This document shows, piece after piece, positions 19,209 to 27,187 of a DNA stretch of 39,049 nucleotides. The notes under the pieces were generated by a model. That model saw only the letters and a list, made by a program, of their open reading frames with translations. It did no database searches and was not told where the DNA came from. The stretch lies in NCBI RefSeq assembly GCF_024345515.1, contig NZ_JAGQBG010000003.1, positions 1-39,049 of the forward strand. The letters are read 5' to 3'. Origin of the DNA: Cyanobium sp. N5-Cardenillas (lineage in GTDB: Bacteria; Cyanobacteriota; Cyanobacteriia; PCC-6307; Cyanobiaceae). The position numbers were made by a program, and so were the translations under genes. Every line of letters begins with the position of its first letter. Position 1 is the stretch's first letter.

Positions 19209-20219
19209 TTATCGACGCGGGGCGTGGCCGGGCTGGTCGTGCCAGCCCTGGGCGGCGGCGAGCAGGAAGCCGTCCCGGAAGGCGTCGCCGGGGTCGGCGC
19301 CGCGCTTGAGGGCGGCCTCCACGTCGAGCAGGCGGCGCAGCAGGGCCAGGAGCTGGTCGGGGGTGCGGCCGCGGATCTGCTTGCGCATCACATAGATCCG
19401 CTTGGGGTTGCCGATCCCTGCCGCCTTGGCGATCACGGCCACGTCCTGCTCGCCGCTGCGCTCCAGCAGGCACACCCACAGCCAGCCCCGGATCTGGCTG
19501 GCCAGGGCCGCCACGATGCGCAGGGCGGGTTCGTTGGCCTCCAGCAGGGCCTCCACCAGGGCGATCGCCTCGGCGGGGCGCTGGGCCAGCAGGGCATCGC
19601 CCACGGCCAGGCTGCTGGTGACCTGGCCGCCGATCAGGGCGGCCACCGCCTCGGCCGTGATGGGGCCCGCGGCGCTGCCGGCGTGGAGGGCCAGCTTCTC
19701 CAGCTCGCTGGCGAGCCGCAGGCCGTCGCTGCCGATCGCTTCGGCCAGGGCCTCGGCCGCCTCCGGTGCCAGGGCCAGCCCCCGCTCCCGGGCGGCGCAC
19801 TCCACCCGTTCGATCTGGCCGGCCCCGTCCCAGATCGGTGGCAAGGTGAAGGACCGCTCCTCCGCCACGGCCCGCAGCCGCTTGGTGGTGCGCAGCCGGG
19901 CGTCGGGCTTGCCCTCGCTGACCAGGAACAGGTGGCCATCGGCGGGGATCAACTCGAGGGCAGCCTCCAGCTGGGTGGCCAGCTCCGCTGGATGGGCCTG
20001 GCAGAAGGGACTGCGCTGCAGCACCACCACCCGGGCCCCGCCGCCGAAGGGGGGCGTGCGGGCCTCCTCAAGGGCTTGGGCCGCCTGGCCGGGATCGGCC
20101 CCGTCGAGGCGGCTGAGGTTGATCGAGGCCCAGGCCGGATCCACCAGGGCCTCGATCCGGGCCGCCAGGGCCCGCTGGCGGGCGGCTTCATCGTCGCCCC
20201 AGTAGAGGTGAATCGGCAT
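19209..20219 (-). CDS. holA: DNA polymerase III delta subunit (clamp-loader)
   Basis: HolA is the wrench subunit of the clamp loader that opens the beta sliding clamp. The 336 residues start with a degenerate AAA+ fold (MPIHLYWGDDEAARQRALAA), followed by the LFLVSEGKPDARLRTTKRL strand-helix region and the conserved C-terminal collar helices around NEPALRIVAALASQIRGWLW and RRLLDVEAALKRG, typical of the HolA family, which lacks a functional Walker A. The ATG overlaps the stop of the preceding toxin-antitoxin fusion as TGATG, implying translational coupling. lysC follows after 28 bases. Confidence 0.93.
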   Translation of the reverse strand: MPIHLYWGDDEAARQRALAARIEALVDPAWASINLSRLDGADPGQAAQALEEARTPPFGGGARVVVLQRSPFCQAHPAELATQLEAALELIPADGHLFLVSEGKPDARLRTTKRLRAVAEERSFTLPPIWDGAGQIERVECAARERGLALAPEAAEALAEAIGSDGLRLASELEKLALHAGSAAGPITAEAVAALIGGQVTSSLAVGDALLAQRPAEAIALVEALLEANEPALRIVAALASQIRGWLWVCLLERSGEQDVAVIAKAAGIGNPKRIYVMRKQIRGRTPDQLLALLRRLLDVEAALKRGADPGDAFRDGFLLAAAQGWHDQPGHAPRR

Positions 20220-20899
20220 CAGGGCAGGGGTGGCCGCGGCGGCAGGGGTAAGGCGGCGAGCAGGCGGGGGTCCCGGCTGATCATCGCCGTGGCGCCCCCC
20301 TGCAGGGCCGAGGCCAGCTCCAGGGCGACTTCGGGTGCCATGGCGGGTGCCATCGCGGCGTGGAGGCCTGGCCGTTGCAGGCGCGCCGCCGCCAGGGCGA
20401 CCTGGGGCGTGAGACTCACCAGGGTCCAGGCCGCGGGGTCGCTGAACACCGCTTCATAGCGGGCGGCCAGGGCTTCGTCCCCCAGGCGCAGGGGCCCTTC
20501 CATCAGCGTCATCAAAGTGGCCATGCTGAGCACGCCGCGCCAGTGGCCGGCGGCGATCGCGGCGATCAGGGGCTCCGAGTGGCGACTGGAGGCGTCGCCG
20601 CGCAGGTAAGGGATCAGCACCGTGGCGTCGACGGCCACAGCCGAGCCGAGGGTCAGGTGGGCGGCGCTGTCCAGGGGCTGGATCGGTCCGGGTTGGCTGG
20701 TTGTGTCCGGCCAGCAGGCGCGTCCGCTGCCCTTGAGGGCGATCAGGGCCTGCCGCTGGGGACGGTGGCGGCGCCAGAGCGGCACCAGGGCCGCCACCGG
20801 GTGACCGTGGCGCGCGATCAGGGTCTCTTCGCCCCCATGGGCCCGATCAAGCAGCTCGGCGAACCGCTTCCTGGCCTCCAGGACGCCGAGGGTGTCCAT
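20219..20899 (-). CDS. fused Phd/YefM-type antitoxin and PIN-domain toxin, single polypeptide
   Basis: Residues 1-42 (MDTLGVLEARKRFAELLDRA, then GEETLIARHGHPVAALVPL) are a Phd/YefM DNA-binding antitoxin domain. Residues about 43-85 resemble the flexible toxin-binding antitoxin tail (ALIALKGSGRACW). Residues 88-226 are a PIN nuclease domain beginning VAVDATVLIPYLRGD, with acidic D91, E134 and D210; the usual third Asp near position 192 is absent, with E190 or E194 close by. PIN toxins cleave RNA when freed from antitoxin. The ATG at 20899 is chosen because it begins the antitoxin domain and lies just downstream of a matching operator; the frame opens further upstream. The stop overlaps the holA start (TGATG). 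Whether the toxin is active cannot be told. Confidence 0.82.
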   Translation of the reverse strand: MDTLGVLEARKRFAELLDRAHGGEETLIARHGHPVAALVPLWRRHRPQRQALIALKGSGRACWPDTTSQPGPIQPLDSAAHLTLGSAVAVDATVLIPYLRGDASSRHSEPLIAAIAAGHWRGVLSMATLMTLMEGPLRLGDEALAARYEAVFSDPAAWTLVSLTPQVALAAARLQRPGLHAAMAPAMAPEVALELASALQGGATAMISRDPRLLAALPLPPRPPLP

Positions 20900-20923
20900 G
20901 GGGTGCTTGGCCGAAATCGAGTT

Positions 20924-20940
20924 CTGTACACAATGTACAG
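20924..20940. promoter_or_regulatory. double TGTACA operator upstream of the Phd-PIN fusion
   Basis: CTGTACA-CAA-TGTACAG is a perfect 7-bp inverted repeat with a 3-base spacer, 25 bases upstream of the ATG at 20899. It contains two TGTACA cores whose centres are 9 bases apart. TGTACA is the core recognised by Phd/YefM antitoxins in published work on yefM-yoeB (cores there 12 bases apart, from memory). The site suggests autorepression of the fusion and, through coupling, an effect on holA. Confidence 0.7.
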
Positions 20941-20963
20941 CTTTTGATTTTCTCGGCAGAGGC

Positions 20964-20990
20964 CCCTGCCCACCTGGAGCACGGGCAGGG
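20964..20990. other. inverted repeat in the cobH leader
   Basis: CCCTGCCC (20964-20971) and GGGCAGGG (20983-20990) form an 8-bp stem with an 11-base loop, about 77 bases before the cobH start and on the outer side of the TGTACA operator. It could be a leader hairpin of cobH or a terminator-like element. No cobalamin-riboswitch B12 box was seen. Confidence 0.35.
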
Positions 20991-21066
20991 TGCATCCCGT
21001 AGCCTCGCCCTTTCCGCCCCGGTGGCCATCACCGAGCCGGCGGGGCAGCGCGGAGCGCCGCAGGCG

Positions 21067-21759
21067 ATGGACAGCCAGGCGATCAAGCCATTTCAGGCCT
21101 CGCTCGATCACCCGATCTTCCAGGAGAGCGTGCGACGCATCCGCGCCTGGCTGGGGCCCACCGGCCTGGTGGGGGTGGAGCAGGAGGTTCTGGAGCGCCT
21201 GGTGCACAGCAGCGGCGACCTGGCCCTGGCGCCGGATCTGCGCCTCGGTCCGGGGGCCTGCGCCGCCGGCATGGAGGCCCTGGCGGCCGGCGCGCCGATC
21301 CTCACCGACACGGCGATGGCCGCGGCGGCCGTGGCCCCCATGGCCCGGCGCACCTTCGCCAATCCGGTCCATTCGGTGCTGGCCTGGGCGCCGGCTGTCG
21401 CTCCGGCTGGTGGGACCCGGGCGGCGGCGGGTATGGAGCGGGCGCTGCTGGAGCACCCGGGGGCGGTGGTGCTGGTGGGCAGCGCCCCCACGGCCCTGGA
21501 GCGGCTGCTGGAGCTGGTCGAGGCCGGAACCATCGTTGCCCCGGCCCTGGTGATCGGCATGCCGGTGGGGTTCGTGGGGGTGGCCGAGAGCAAGCGCCAC
21601 CTGGCGGCCAGCGCCCTGGTGCAGATCCGCCTGGAGGGCAGCAAGGGCGGGGCCGGCCTGGTGGGTGCCGCCGCCAATGCCCTGCTGCGCCGGGCCTGGC
21701 TGGATCAGGCGGCTCAAGATGAGGCAGCCCAGGATCAGGCGGCCCTGGATCCCGCCTGA
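21067..21759 (+). CDS. cobH: precorrin-8X methylmutase
   Basis: CobH/CbiC moves the C-11 methyl group to C-12 to give hydrogenobyrinate (or cobyrinate) in corrin synthesis. The 230 residues carry the catalytic-His segment ERLVHSSGD (H47) and the family core [41 protein letters not shown] and [15 protein letters not shown]. The ATG at 21067 is used; a GTG at about 21022 is possible and neither has a clear ribosome site. The C-terminus ends in an Asp/Ala/Gln repeat ([17 protein letters not shown]) encoded partly by the 25 bases shared with the 3' end of convergent mutS, so this tail is probably drift beyond the folded domain. It is the only cobalamin gene in the window. Confidence 0.92.
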   Translation: MDSQAIKPFQASLDHPIFQESVRRIRAWLGPTGLVGVEQEVLERLVHSSGDLALAPDLRLGPGACAAGMEALAAGAPILTDTAMAAAAVAPMARRTFANPVHSVLAWAPAVAPAGGTRAAAGMERALLEHPGAVVLVGSAPTALERLLELVEAGTIVAPALVIGMPVGFVGVAESKRHLAASALVQIRLEGSKGGAGLVGAAANALLRRAWLDQAAQDEAAQDQAALDPA

Positions 21760-24578
21760 AGGCCCACCGCCACATGGCTGTTGGCCTCGATGCGGCCCAG
21801 CACCTGGCGGGCCCGCAGCACCACCGAGGCGGGCACCCCGGCCAGCCGGGCCGCCTCGATGCCGTAGCTGCGGCTGGCGCCCCCCCGGCAGACCCTGTGT
21901 AAGAACACCAGGTCGTTGCCGGTCTCCTCCACCAGCACCTGGGCGTTGCCCACATTCGGTAGCAGCTCGGCGAGCTCGTTGAGCTCGTGGTAGTGGGTGG
22001 CGAAGATGGTGCGGGCGCCGATGCCGTCGGCCAGGTGCTCGGCGACGGCCCAGGCGATCGAGAGTCCGTCGAAGGTGGCCGTGCCCCGGCCGATCTCGTC
22101 GAGCAGCACCAGGGAGCGGGGGCTGGCGTGGTGAAGGATGTTGGCGGTTTCGGCCATCTCCACCATGAAGGTGGACTGGCCGCTGGCCAGGTCGTCCACT
22201 GCCCCCACCCGGGTGAAGATGCGGTCGGCGATGCCGAGACGGGCGGAGTGGGCCGGGATCCAGCTGCCGATCTGGGCCATCAGCTGCAGCAGGCCGCTCT
22301 GGCGCAGATAGCAGCTCTTGCCGCTGGCATTGGGGCCCGTGAGCACGATCAGGTCCGGTGCCGGAGCCCCAAGCTGCAGGTCGTTGGCGGTGAAGGACGC
22401 GTCGACCAGCAGCTGCTCCACCACCGGATGGCGCCCCGCCTCGATCACCAGCTCGCGGCCCTCGCTGAGTTCGGGCCGGCAGTAGCCGCCGGTGGCCGCC
22501 ACCTCCGCCAGGGAGGCGAGGGCATCGAGTTCCGCCACCCGCCGGGCGGCCGCCCGCACGGGCCCGGCCGCTTCCCCCACGCTGCGGCGCAGCTCGCAGA
22601 AGAGGTCGTACTCCCGCTGGCAGGTGCGGGCGCGCAGCTGCAGGATCCGGCCTTCGCGGCCCTTGAGCTCCGGGGTGACGAAGCGTTCCTCGTTGGCCAG
22701 GGTCTGGCGGCGAATCCAATGCTCTGGCACCGCGGCGGCCCGGGCCCGGCTGACGGCCAGGAAGTAGCCGAAGCTGCGGTGGTACTGCAGGCGCAGGTTG
22801 GGGTTGCCGCTGGCCCGCCGTTCGATCGCCTCCTGACGGGAGAGCCAGGCCTCCTGGTCGTCGAGCTGGTTGCGCAGGCCGTCGAGCACCGGATCGACAC
22901 CGTCATGGAGCAGCCCCCCCTCGCTCAGCGACAGGGGCGGCGTCTCCACCAGCTGGTGACGCACCTGTTCGGCCAGGGCGGCCAGCTCGGGCCAGGGACC
23001 CTTGAGGGCGGCCAGGGGGCCGCTGCGGCACTGGGCCACCAGGGCCGCCAGGCGGGGCAGGCGCTCGAGGCCATCGGCCAGGGCCACCAGGTCGCGGGCG
23101 GAGGCGCTGCCGGCGCCGGCCCGGCCCGCCAGGCGCTCCAGATCCCCCATGGGCCGCAGCAGCCGGCGCAGACCCAGCCGCAGGGGCCGCTGCTCCACCA
23201 GCTCGCTCACCGCCTCCTGCCGCTCCAGGATTGCGGCCCGGTCCACCAGGGGGGCCTCGATCCAGCGCCGCAGGCAGCGGCCGCCCATGGCGGTGGCTGT
23301 GCGGTCGAGGGCCCAGAGCAGGGAGCCCTGCAGGGCGCCGCCCAGCTGGGTGCGGGTGAGTTCCAGGTTGCGGCGGGTCTGGGCGTCGAGCACCAGCTGG
23401 TCGCCGGCATGCCAGAGCCGGGGCCTTTCCAGCGGGATGGCCGCGGCGCTCTCCGCCGCCGGGCCGGGTTCGGGCGCCGGCTGGGTGGTGTCCAGGTAGG
23501 CCAGCAGGCCCCCGGCGGCGCGCAGCGCCAGGGGGGCCTCCCCCAGCCCCAGGCCATCGAGGCTGGCCAGGCGGAAGCGGCGGCGCAGCAGGGCGGCGGC
23601 TTCGGTGGCGTCGAAGGGGGTGCGGGCCAGGGGGGTGAGCCGCAGACCCTCGGGGCACCAGGCCGGCGCCTCCGCCGGGCCGGGCCAGACCACTTCGGCG
23701 GGCTCCAGCTGCAGCAGCTCCTGGTGCAGGCTGCCGCTGCCGTCCCGTTCGGTCAGCCGGAACTCACCGGTGCTGACGTCGGCGACGGCCAGGCCCCAGC
23801 GGCCGGCGTGGCTGCCGTCCCCGTCGAGGACCACGGCGCAGAGCCAATTGTTGCGGCGGGCCGCCAGCATCCCCTCCTCCAGCACGGTGCCGGGCGTCAG
23901 CACCCTGGTGATGCCGCGGCGCAGCAGGGCCCCCTTGGCGGGGGTGGCCTCCAGCTGGTCGCAGAGCGCCACGCTGAGGCCGCGGCGCACCAGGTCGGCG
24001 CAGTAGCGCTCGGCGGCGTGGTGGGGGATGCCCGCCATCGGCACCCGGCCCAGGGCTTTGCCGGCGTCCTTGCCGGTGAGGGTGAGCTCCAGCAGGCGCG
24101 AGAGCAGGATCGCGTCCTCGAAGAAGAACTCGAAGAAGTCGCCGAGGCGGTAGAGCAGCACCCGGTCCGGATGGGCCGCCTTCAGCTCCACGTAGTGCCG
24201 CAGCACCGGCGTGAGGGCCGCCGGGTCCACCAGGGAATGGTGGTGCCAGCGGGGCAGGTCGTCCCCGGCTTCCGGGCCGGCGTCGCCTGGCGGCGTCGGG
24301 GAGCCGCTGGCGTCGCCACCGCCCGGGTCACCGGCCTGCTCGCCGTCGCCCTCTTTGCCGTCGGCCTCGTTGCCGGTGGCGGCCACGGCCGGTGGCCGCT
24401 GCCGGCGGGTGCGGGGCCGGGCGCTGGCATCGGCCAGCAGGGCCTGGTCGTCCGGGGCGCCCCCATCCGACGCCGAGTCCGGCGCCAGCGAGGTGGGCTC
24501 GGGTTCGCCCCCGAACAGGTCCCCTTGCAGGGCCGGATCGTCCGCGAGCGTGAGCTGCTGCTGGACTTCCCTGGCCAT
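21735..24578 (-). CDS. mutS: DNA mismatch repair protein MutS with long N-terminal extension
   Basis: MutS binds mispairs and signals repair. In the 947 residues the mismatch-reading Phe-X-Glu is FFE at 148-150 (GDFFEFF); E. coli has it at 36-38, so about 110 extra residues precede domain I, mostly low-complexity Asp/Gly/Pro/Ala. The rest is regular: connector, lever and clamp, then the ATPase with Walker A GPNASGKS, Walker [19 protein letters not shown] and the dimer-contact THYHEL. The ATG at 24578 gives [11 protein letters not shown]; an upstream ATG at 24665 would run antisense through the psbZ remnant and is less likely. The 3' end overlaps cobH by 25 bases. Whether this cyanobacterial MutS has a MutL partner is not visible here. 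Confidence 0.94.
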   Translation of the reverse strand: MAREVQQQLTLADDPALQGDLFGGEPEPTSLAPDSASDGGAPDDQALLADASARPRTRRQRPPAVAATGNEADGKEGDGEQAGDPGGGDASGSPTPPGDAGPEAGDDLPRWHHHSLVDPAALTPVLRHYVELKAAHPDRVLLYRLGDFFEFFFEDAILLSRLLELTLTGKDAGKALGRVPMAGIPHHAAERYCADLVRRGLSVALCDQLEATPAKGALLRRGITRVLTPGTVLEEGMLAARRNNWLCAVVLDGDGSHAGRWGLAVADVSTGEFRLTERDGSGSLHQELLQLEPAEVVWPGPAEAPAWCPEGLRLTPLARTPFDATEAAALLRRRFRLASLDGLGLGEAPLALRAAGGLLAYLDTTQPAPEPGPAAESAAAIPLERPRLWHAGDQLVLDAQTRRNLELTRTQLGGALQGSLLWALDRTATAMGGRCLRRWIEAPLVDRAAILERQEAVSELVEQRPLRLGLRRLLRPMGDLERLAGRAGAGSASARDLVALADGLERLPRLAALVAQCRSGPLAALKGPWPELAALAEQVRHQLVETPPLSLSEGGLLHDGVDPVLDGLRNQLDDQEAWLSRQEAIERRASGNPNLRLQYHRSFGYFLAVSRARAAAVPEHWIRRQTLANEERFVTPELKGREGRILQLRARTCQREYDLFCELRRSVGEAAGPVRAAARRVAELDALASLAEVAATGGYCRPELSEGRELVIEAGRHPVVEQLLVDASFTANDLQLGAPAPDLIVLTGPNASGKSCYLRQSGLLQLMAQIGSWIPAHSARLGIADRIFTRVGAVDDLASGQSTFMVEMAETANILHHASPRSLVLLDEIGRGTATFDGLSIAWAVAEHLADGIGARTIFATHYHELNELAELLPNVGNAQVLVEETGNDLVFLHRVCRGGASRSYGIEAARLAGVPASVVLRARQVLGRIEANSHVAVGLQAGSRAA

Positions 24579-24621
24579 GGGTCTGCCGTCAGGAGCGTCC
24601 CGATCGTAAGGGGATCGGGTC

Positions 24622-24684
24622 GGGGGGCTGGCCTGGGTGGCCCTGCTGCTGCTCAACTGGGGCATGAGCTTTTTCGTGGTCTGA
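24622..24684 (+). pseudogene. psbZ: truncated 3' remnant of psbZ
   Basis: The 20 codons before the TGA at 24682 read [20 protein letters not shown], matching the C-terminus [20 protein letters not shown] of the intact psbZ at 26762-26950. Over the last 54 bases the two copies differ at 6 positions. A TAA at 24607-24609 closes the frame just upstream, and there is no start codon, so no PsbZ can be made. It ends 4 bases before the ribH start, the position an intact psbZ occupies in related picocyanobacteria as I remember it. Confidence 0.82.
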
Positions 24685-24688
24685 CCCC

Positions 24689-25174
24689 TTGACGGTTTTC
24701 GAAGGTCGCTTCACCGATGTCGCCGGTCTGCGGATCGGCCTGGTGATCGCCCGCTTCAACGATCTGGTGACCGGCAAGCTGCTCAGCGGCTGCCTCGATT
24801 CCCTCTCCCGCCACGGCATCGACGTCAGCCCCGAGAGCACCCAGCTCGACGTGGCCTGGGTGCCGGGCAGCTTCGAGATTCCCCTGGTGGCCCAGCGGCT
24901 GGCCGCCAGCGGCCGCTACCAGGTGGTCATCACCCTGGGGGCGGTGATCCGGGGCGACACCCCCCACTTCGATGTGGTGGTGGCCGAGGTGAGCAAAGGG
25001 GTGGCCGCCGTGGCCCGCGACACCGGCGTGCCGGTGATCTTCGGGGTGCTCACCACCGACACCCTGCAGCAGGCCCTCGAGCGGGCCGGCATCAAGAGCA
25101 ACCTGGGCTGGAGCTACGGCCTCCAGGCCCTGGAGATGGGCAGCCTGATGGCAGCCCTGCCCGCCCAGCCATGA
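24689..25174 (+). CDS. ribH: 6,7-dimethyl-8-ribityllumazine synthase
   Basis: RibH makes the riboflavin precursor lumazine from 5-amino-6-ribitylaminouracil and dihydroxybutanone phosphate. The 161 residues include [10 protein letters not shown] (substrate loop), [12 protein letters not shown], the catalytic-His region [15 protein letters not shown] and [19 protein letters not shown]. The start is TTG at 24689, which gives the family N-terminus ([13 protein letters not shown]); there is no good Shine-Dalgarno site, so translation may depend on what lies upstream, where an intact psbZ once stood. The stop overlaps the rfbA start as ATGA. Confidence 0.94.
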   Translation: MTVFEGRFTDVAGLRIGLVIARFNDLVTGKLLSGCLDSLSRHGIDVSPESTQLDVAWVPGSFEIPLVAQRLAASGRYQVVITLGAVIRGDTPHFDVVVAEVSKGVAAVARDTGVPVIFGVLTTDTLQQALERAGIKSNLGWSYGLQALEMGSLMAALPAQP

Positions 25175-26079
25175 AGCGCAAGGGACTGATCCTGGCGGGG
25201 GGAAGCGGCACGCGCCTGGCCCCCCTCACCACCGCCGTCAGCAAGCAGCTGGTGCCGGTCTACGACAAGCCGATGATCTACTACCCGCTCAGCACCCTGA
25301 TGCTGGCGGGCATCCGCGAGGTGCTGGTGATCACCACCCCCACCGACCAGCCGGCCTTCGAGCGGTTGCTGGGGGATGGATCCGGCTGGGGCATGGAGAT
25401 CCGCTATGCGGTGCAGCCCAGCCCCGATGGGCTGGCCCAGGCGTTCCTGATCGGCGCCGAGTTCCTCGACGGCGCACCGGCGGCCCTGGTGCTGGGCGAC
25501 AACCTGTTCCATGGCCACGACCTGATCCCCCAGCTGCAGGGGGCCAACGGCGAGCGGCCCGGGGCCACGGTGTTCGCCTACCCGGTGAGCGATCCGGAGC
25601 GCTACGGGGTGGTGGAGTTCAGCGGCGATGGCCGGGTGCTGAGCATCGAGGAGAAGCCGCCCCAGCCGCGCAGCCGCTATGCGGTCACGGGCCTGTACTT
25701 CTACGACCACACCGTGGTGGAGCGGGCCCGCCAGGTGCGTCCCTCGCCGCGGGGCGAGCTGGAGATCACCGACCTCAACCAGCTCTACCTCGATGAGGGC
25801 CTGCTGCGGGTGGAGCTGATGGGCCGCGGCATGGCCTGGCTGGACACCGGCACCCCCGATTCCCTGCACGAGGCCGCCAGCTACATCCGCACCCTCGAGA
25901 AGCGCCAGGGCCTCAAGGTGGGCTGCCCCGAGGAGGTGGCCTGGCGCCTGGGCTGGATCGACCACGGCCAGCTGGAGCGGCTGGCCCTGCCCCTGAAGAA
26001 ATCCGGCTACGGCGACTACCTGCTGCGCCTGCTGCAGGAGGCCGCCAGCGACCACCAGGCCCTGGAGCCCCAACGATGA
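25171..26079 (+). CDS. rfbA: glucose-1-phosphate thymidylyltransferase
   Basis: RfbA/RmlA makes dTDP-glucose, the first step to dTDP-L-rhamnose and other dTDP-sugars. The 302 residues show the nucleotidyltransferase signature [15 protein letters not shown], the sugar-phosphate segment [19 protein letters not shown], the metal-site LGDNLFHG and SIEEKP. Length and motifs are standard. It is coupled by ATGA overlaps to ribH before and rfbC after. Composition is GC-rich like the core genome, unlike the polysaccharide island that starts 1.1 kb downstream. Confidence 0.95.
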   Translation: MKRKGLILAGGSGTRLAPLTTAVSKQLVPVYDKPMIYYPLSTLMLAGIREVLVITTPTDQPAFERLLGDGSGWGMEIRYAVQPSPDGLAQAFLIGAEFLDGAPAALVLGDNLFHGHDLIPQLQGANGERPGATVFAYPVSDPERYGVVEFSGDGRVLSIEEKPPQPRSRYAVTGLYFYDHTVVERARQVRPSPRGELEITDLNQLYLDEGLLRVELMGRGMAWLDTGTPDSLHEAASYIRTLEKRQGLKVGCPEEVAWRLGWIDHGQLERLALPLKKSGYGDYLLRLLQEAASDHQALEPQR

Positions 26080-26675
26080 ACGTTCAGTTCCTGGCCATCG
26101 ACGGCCCCCTGCTGCTCACCCCGGCGGTCTACGCCGATGAGCGGGGCTGGTTCAGCGAGAGCTGGAACCGGCGCCGCTTCGCCGAGGCCCTCGGACGGGA
26201 GGACGCCGATGCCCCCGAGTTCGTGCAGGACAACCACTCCCGCTCCGTGCAGGGGGTGCTGCGGGGCCTGCATTTCCAGCGGGCTCCGCACCCCCAGGGC
26301 AAGCTCGTGCGCTGCACCGTCGGGGAGGTGTTCGATGTGGCCGTCGACCTGCGCCGGGACTCCCCCACCCTGGGCCAGTGGGTGGGCGAGCGGCTCAGCG
26401 CCGAGAACCAGCGCCAGCTGTGGGTGCCGGTGGGCTTCGCCCACGGCTTCCTGACCCTGAGCGCCGTGGCCGAGGTGCAGTACAAGACCGCCGGCTACTG
26501 GAACCGGGATTGCGAGCGCTCCCTGGCCTGGAACGACCCGGCGATCGGCATCGACTGGCCCCTGCAGGAGCTGCCGGCGCCCCACCAGCCCCTGCTGGCC
26601 CCCAAGGACGCCGCCGCCCCCGGTCTGGGGGCCCTGGCGGCCGCCGGCGATCTGTTCGCGCCCGACAACGTGTGA
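26076..26675 (+). CDS. rfbC: dTDP-4-dehydrorhamnose 3,5-epimerase
   Basis: RfbC/RmlC epimerises dTDP-4-keto-6-deoxyglucose at C3 and C5 on the way to dTDP-L-rhamnose. The cupin-fold protein of 199 residues has the catalytic His in VLRGLHFQ (H66), the phosphate/nucleobase contacts [21 protein letters not shown], and the [13 protein letters not shown] and [11 protein letters not shown] segments with the expected aromatic residues. The ATG overlaps the rfbA stop. The pathway's second and fourth enzymes (RfbB, RfbD) are not in this window. Confidence 0.95.
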   Translation: MNVQFLAIDGPLLLTPAVYADERGWFSESWNRRRFAEALGREDADAPEFVQDNHSRSVQGVLRGLHFQRAPHPQGKLVRCTVGEVFDVAVDLRRDSPTLGQWVGERLSAENQRQLWVPVGFAHGFLTLSAVAEVQYKTAGYWNRDCERSLAWNDPAIGIDWPLQELPAPHQPLLAPKDAAAPGLGALAAAGDLFAPDNV

Positions 26676-26761
26676 AGGATGGCTCCGGCGGCGGGCAGGG
26701 CCCCGCGCTGCATGGCAGGATCGCCCACGCTGCCTGATCCGGCCCCGAGCCTCCCTGCCCC

Positions 26762-26950
26762 ATGCAGATCCTCAATACCCTCACCGTTCTGGCCTTGGTG
26801 GTGATGTCCTTCGCCCTGATCGTGGCGGTGCCGGTGCTCTACGCGAGCACCGAGGACAGCGGCCGCTCCAACCGCCTGATCCTGATCGGCGGTGCCGCCT
26901 GGGTGGCCCTGGTGCTGGTCAACTGGGGCATGAGCCTGCTGGTGGTCTGA
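26762..26950 (+). CDS. psbZ: photosystem II reaction centre protein Z
   Basis: PsbZ (Ycf9) is a small two-helix thylakoid protein at the PSII periphery near CP43, involved in supercomplex stability. The 62 residues are full length: TM1 about 4-26 ([20 protein letters not shown]), a short loop [11 protein letters not shown], and TM2 about 40-60. No recognisable Shine-Dalgarno site precedes the ATG at 26762. The 86-base gap after rfbC contains GGGCAGGG (26693-26700) and CCCTGCCC (26753-26760), which could pair across the start region, but this is weak. It is the last gene in GC-rich core DNA before the island. Confidence 0.95.
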   Translation: MQILNTLTVLALVVMSFALIVAVPVLYASTEDSGRSNRLILIGGAAWVALVLVNWGMSLLVV

Positions 26951-26965
26951 GCCTGCCCTTCAAGT

Positions 26966-26985
26966 TCTTGGAAGGTCTTCCAGGA
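26966..26985 (+). terminator. possible stem-loop after psbZ
   Basis: TCTTGGA-AGGTCT-TCCAGGA (26966-26985) can form a 7-bp stem with one G-U pair, 15 bases after the psbZ stop. No T-run follows, so an intrinsic terminator is not certain; an mRNA-stabilising stem is equally possible. Confidence 0.3.
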
Positions 26986-26990
26986 CATTG

Positions 26991-27014
26991 AGACCCACGG
27001 ATCAGACCCACGGA
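26991..27014. repeat. short tandem direct repeat at the island boundary
   Basis: AGACCCACGGA occurs twice, at 26991-27001 and 27004-27014, with 13-base periodicity. It lies in the 237-base gap between psbZ and the first island gene, where base composition begins to fall. Nothing else recognisable was seen in this gap; it should contain the promoter for the downstream genes. Confidence 0.6.
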
Positions 27015-27187
27015 ATGTCTTGGAGATTTCCTTGGCTGGTGCTTAGGCGATCAGCGGGTATCTCCCTCAGCGGCCATCTGGACTGTGTACGAGCCAAGGC
27101 TTCGATCCCCACGGAACCCATCGCCAGATTGACGGTGTCAGCACGCCCGGTGCATAAGGTGGAGTGTCTGCTGACAGAGAGGGTCAC

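Noticed and set aside
13884-20560. Five exact GCGATCGC (HIP1) sites at 13884, 14596, 15775, 19561 and 20553.
   Set aside because: They agree with a cyanobacterium, but at this base composition one or two are expected by chance, so the enrichment is modest and not a finding by itself.
20940-21066. Possible cobalamin riboswitch before cobH.
   Set aside because: The leader is only about 126 bases, the B12-box sequence is absent, and only one short hairpin is visible.
21987-24692. A 901-codon plus-strand frame.
   Set aside because: It is antisense to mutS and shows no recognisable domain.
20964-26760. The sequence GGGCAGGG and its complement occurring both in the cobH leader and around the psbZ start.
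   Set aside because: An octamer of pure high-GC composition recurs easily by chance; no shared function is evident.
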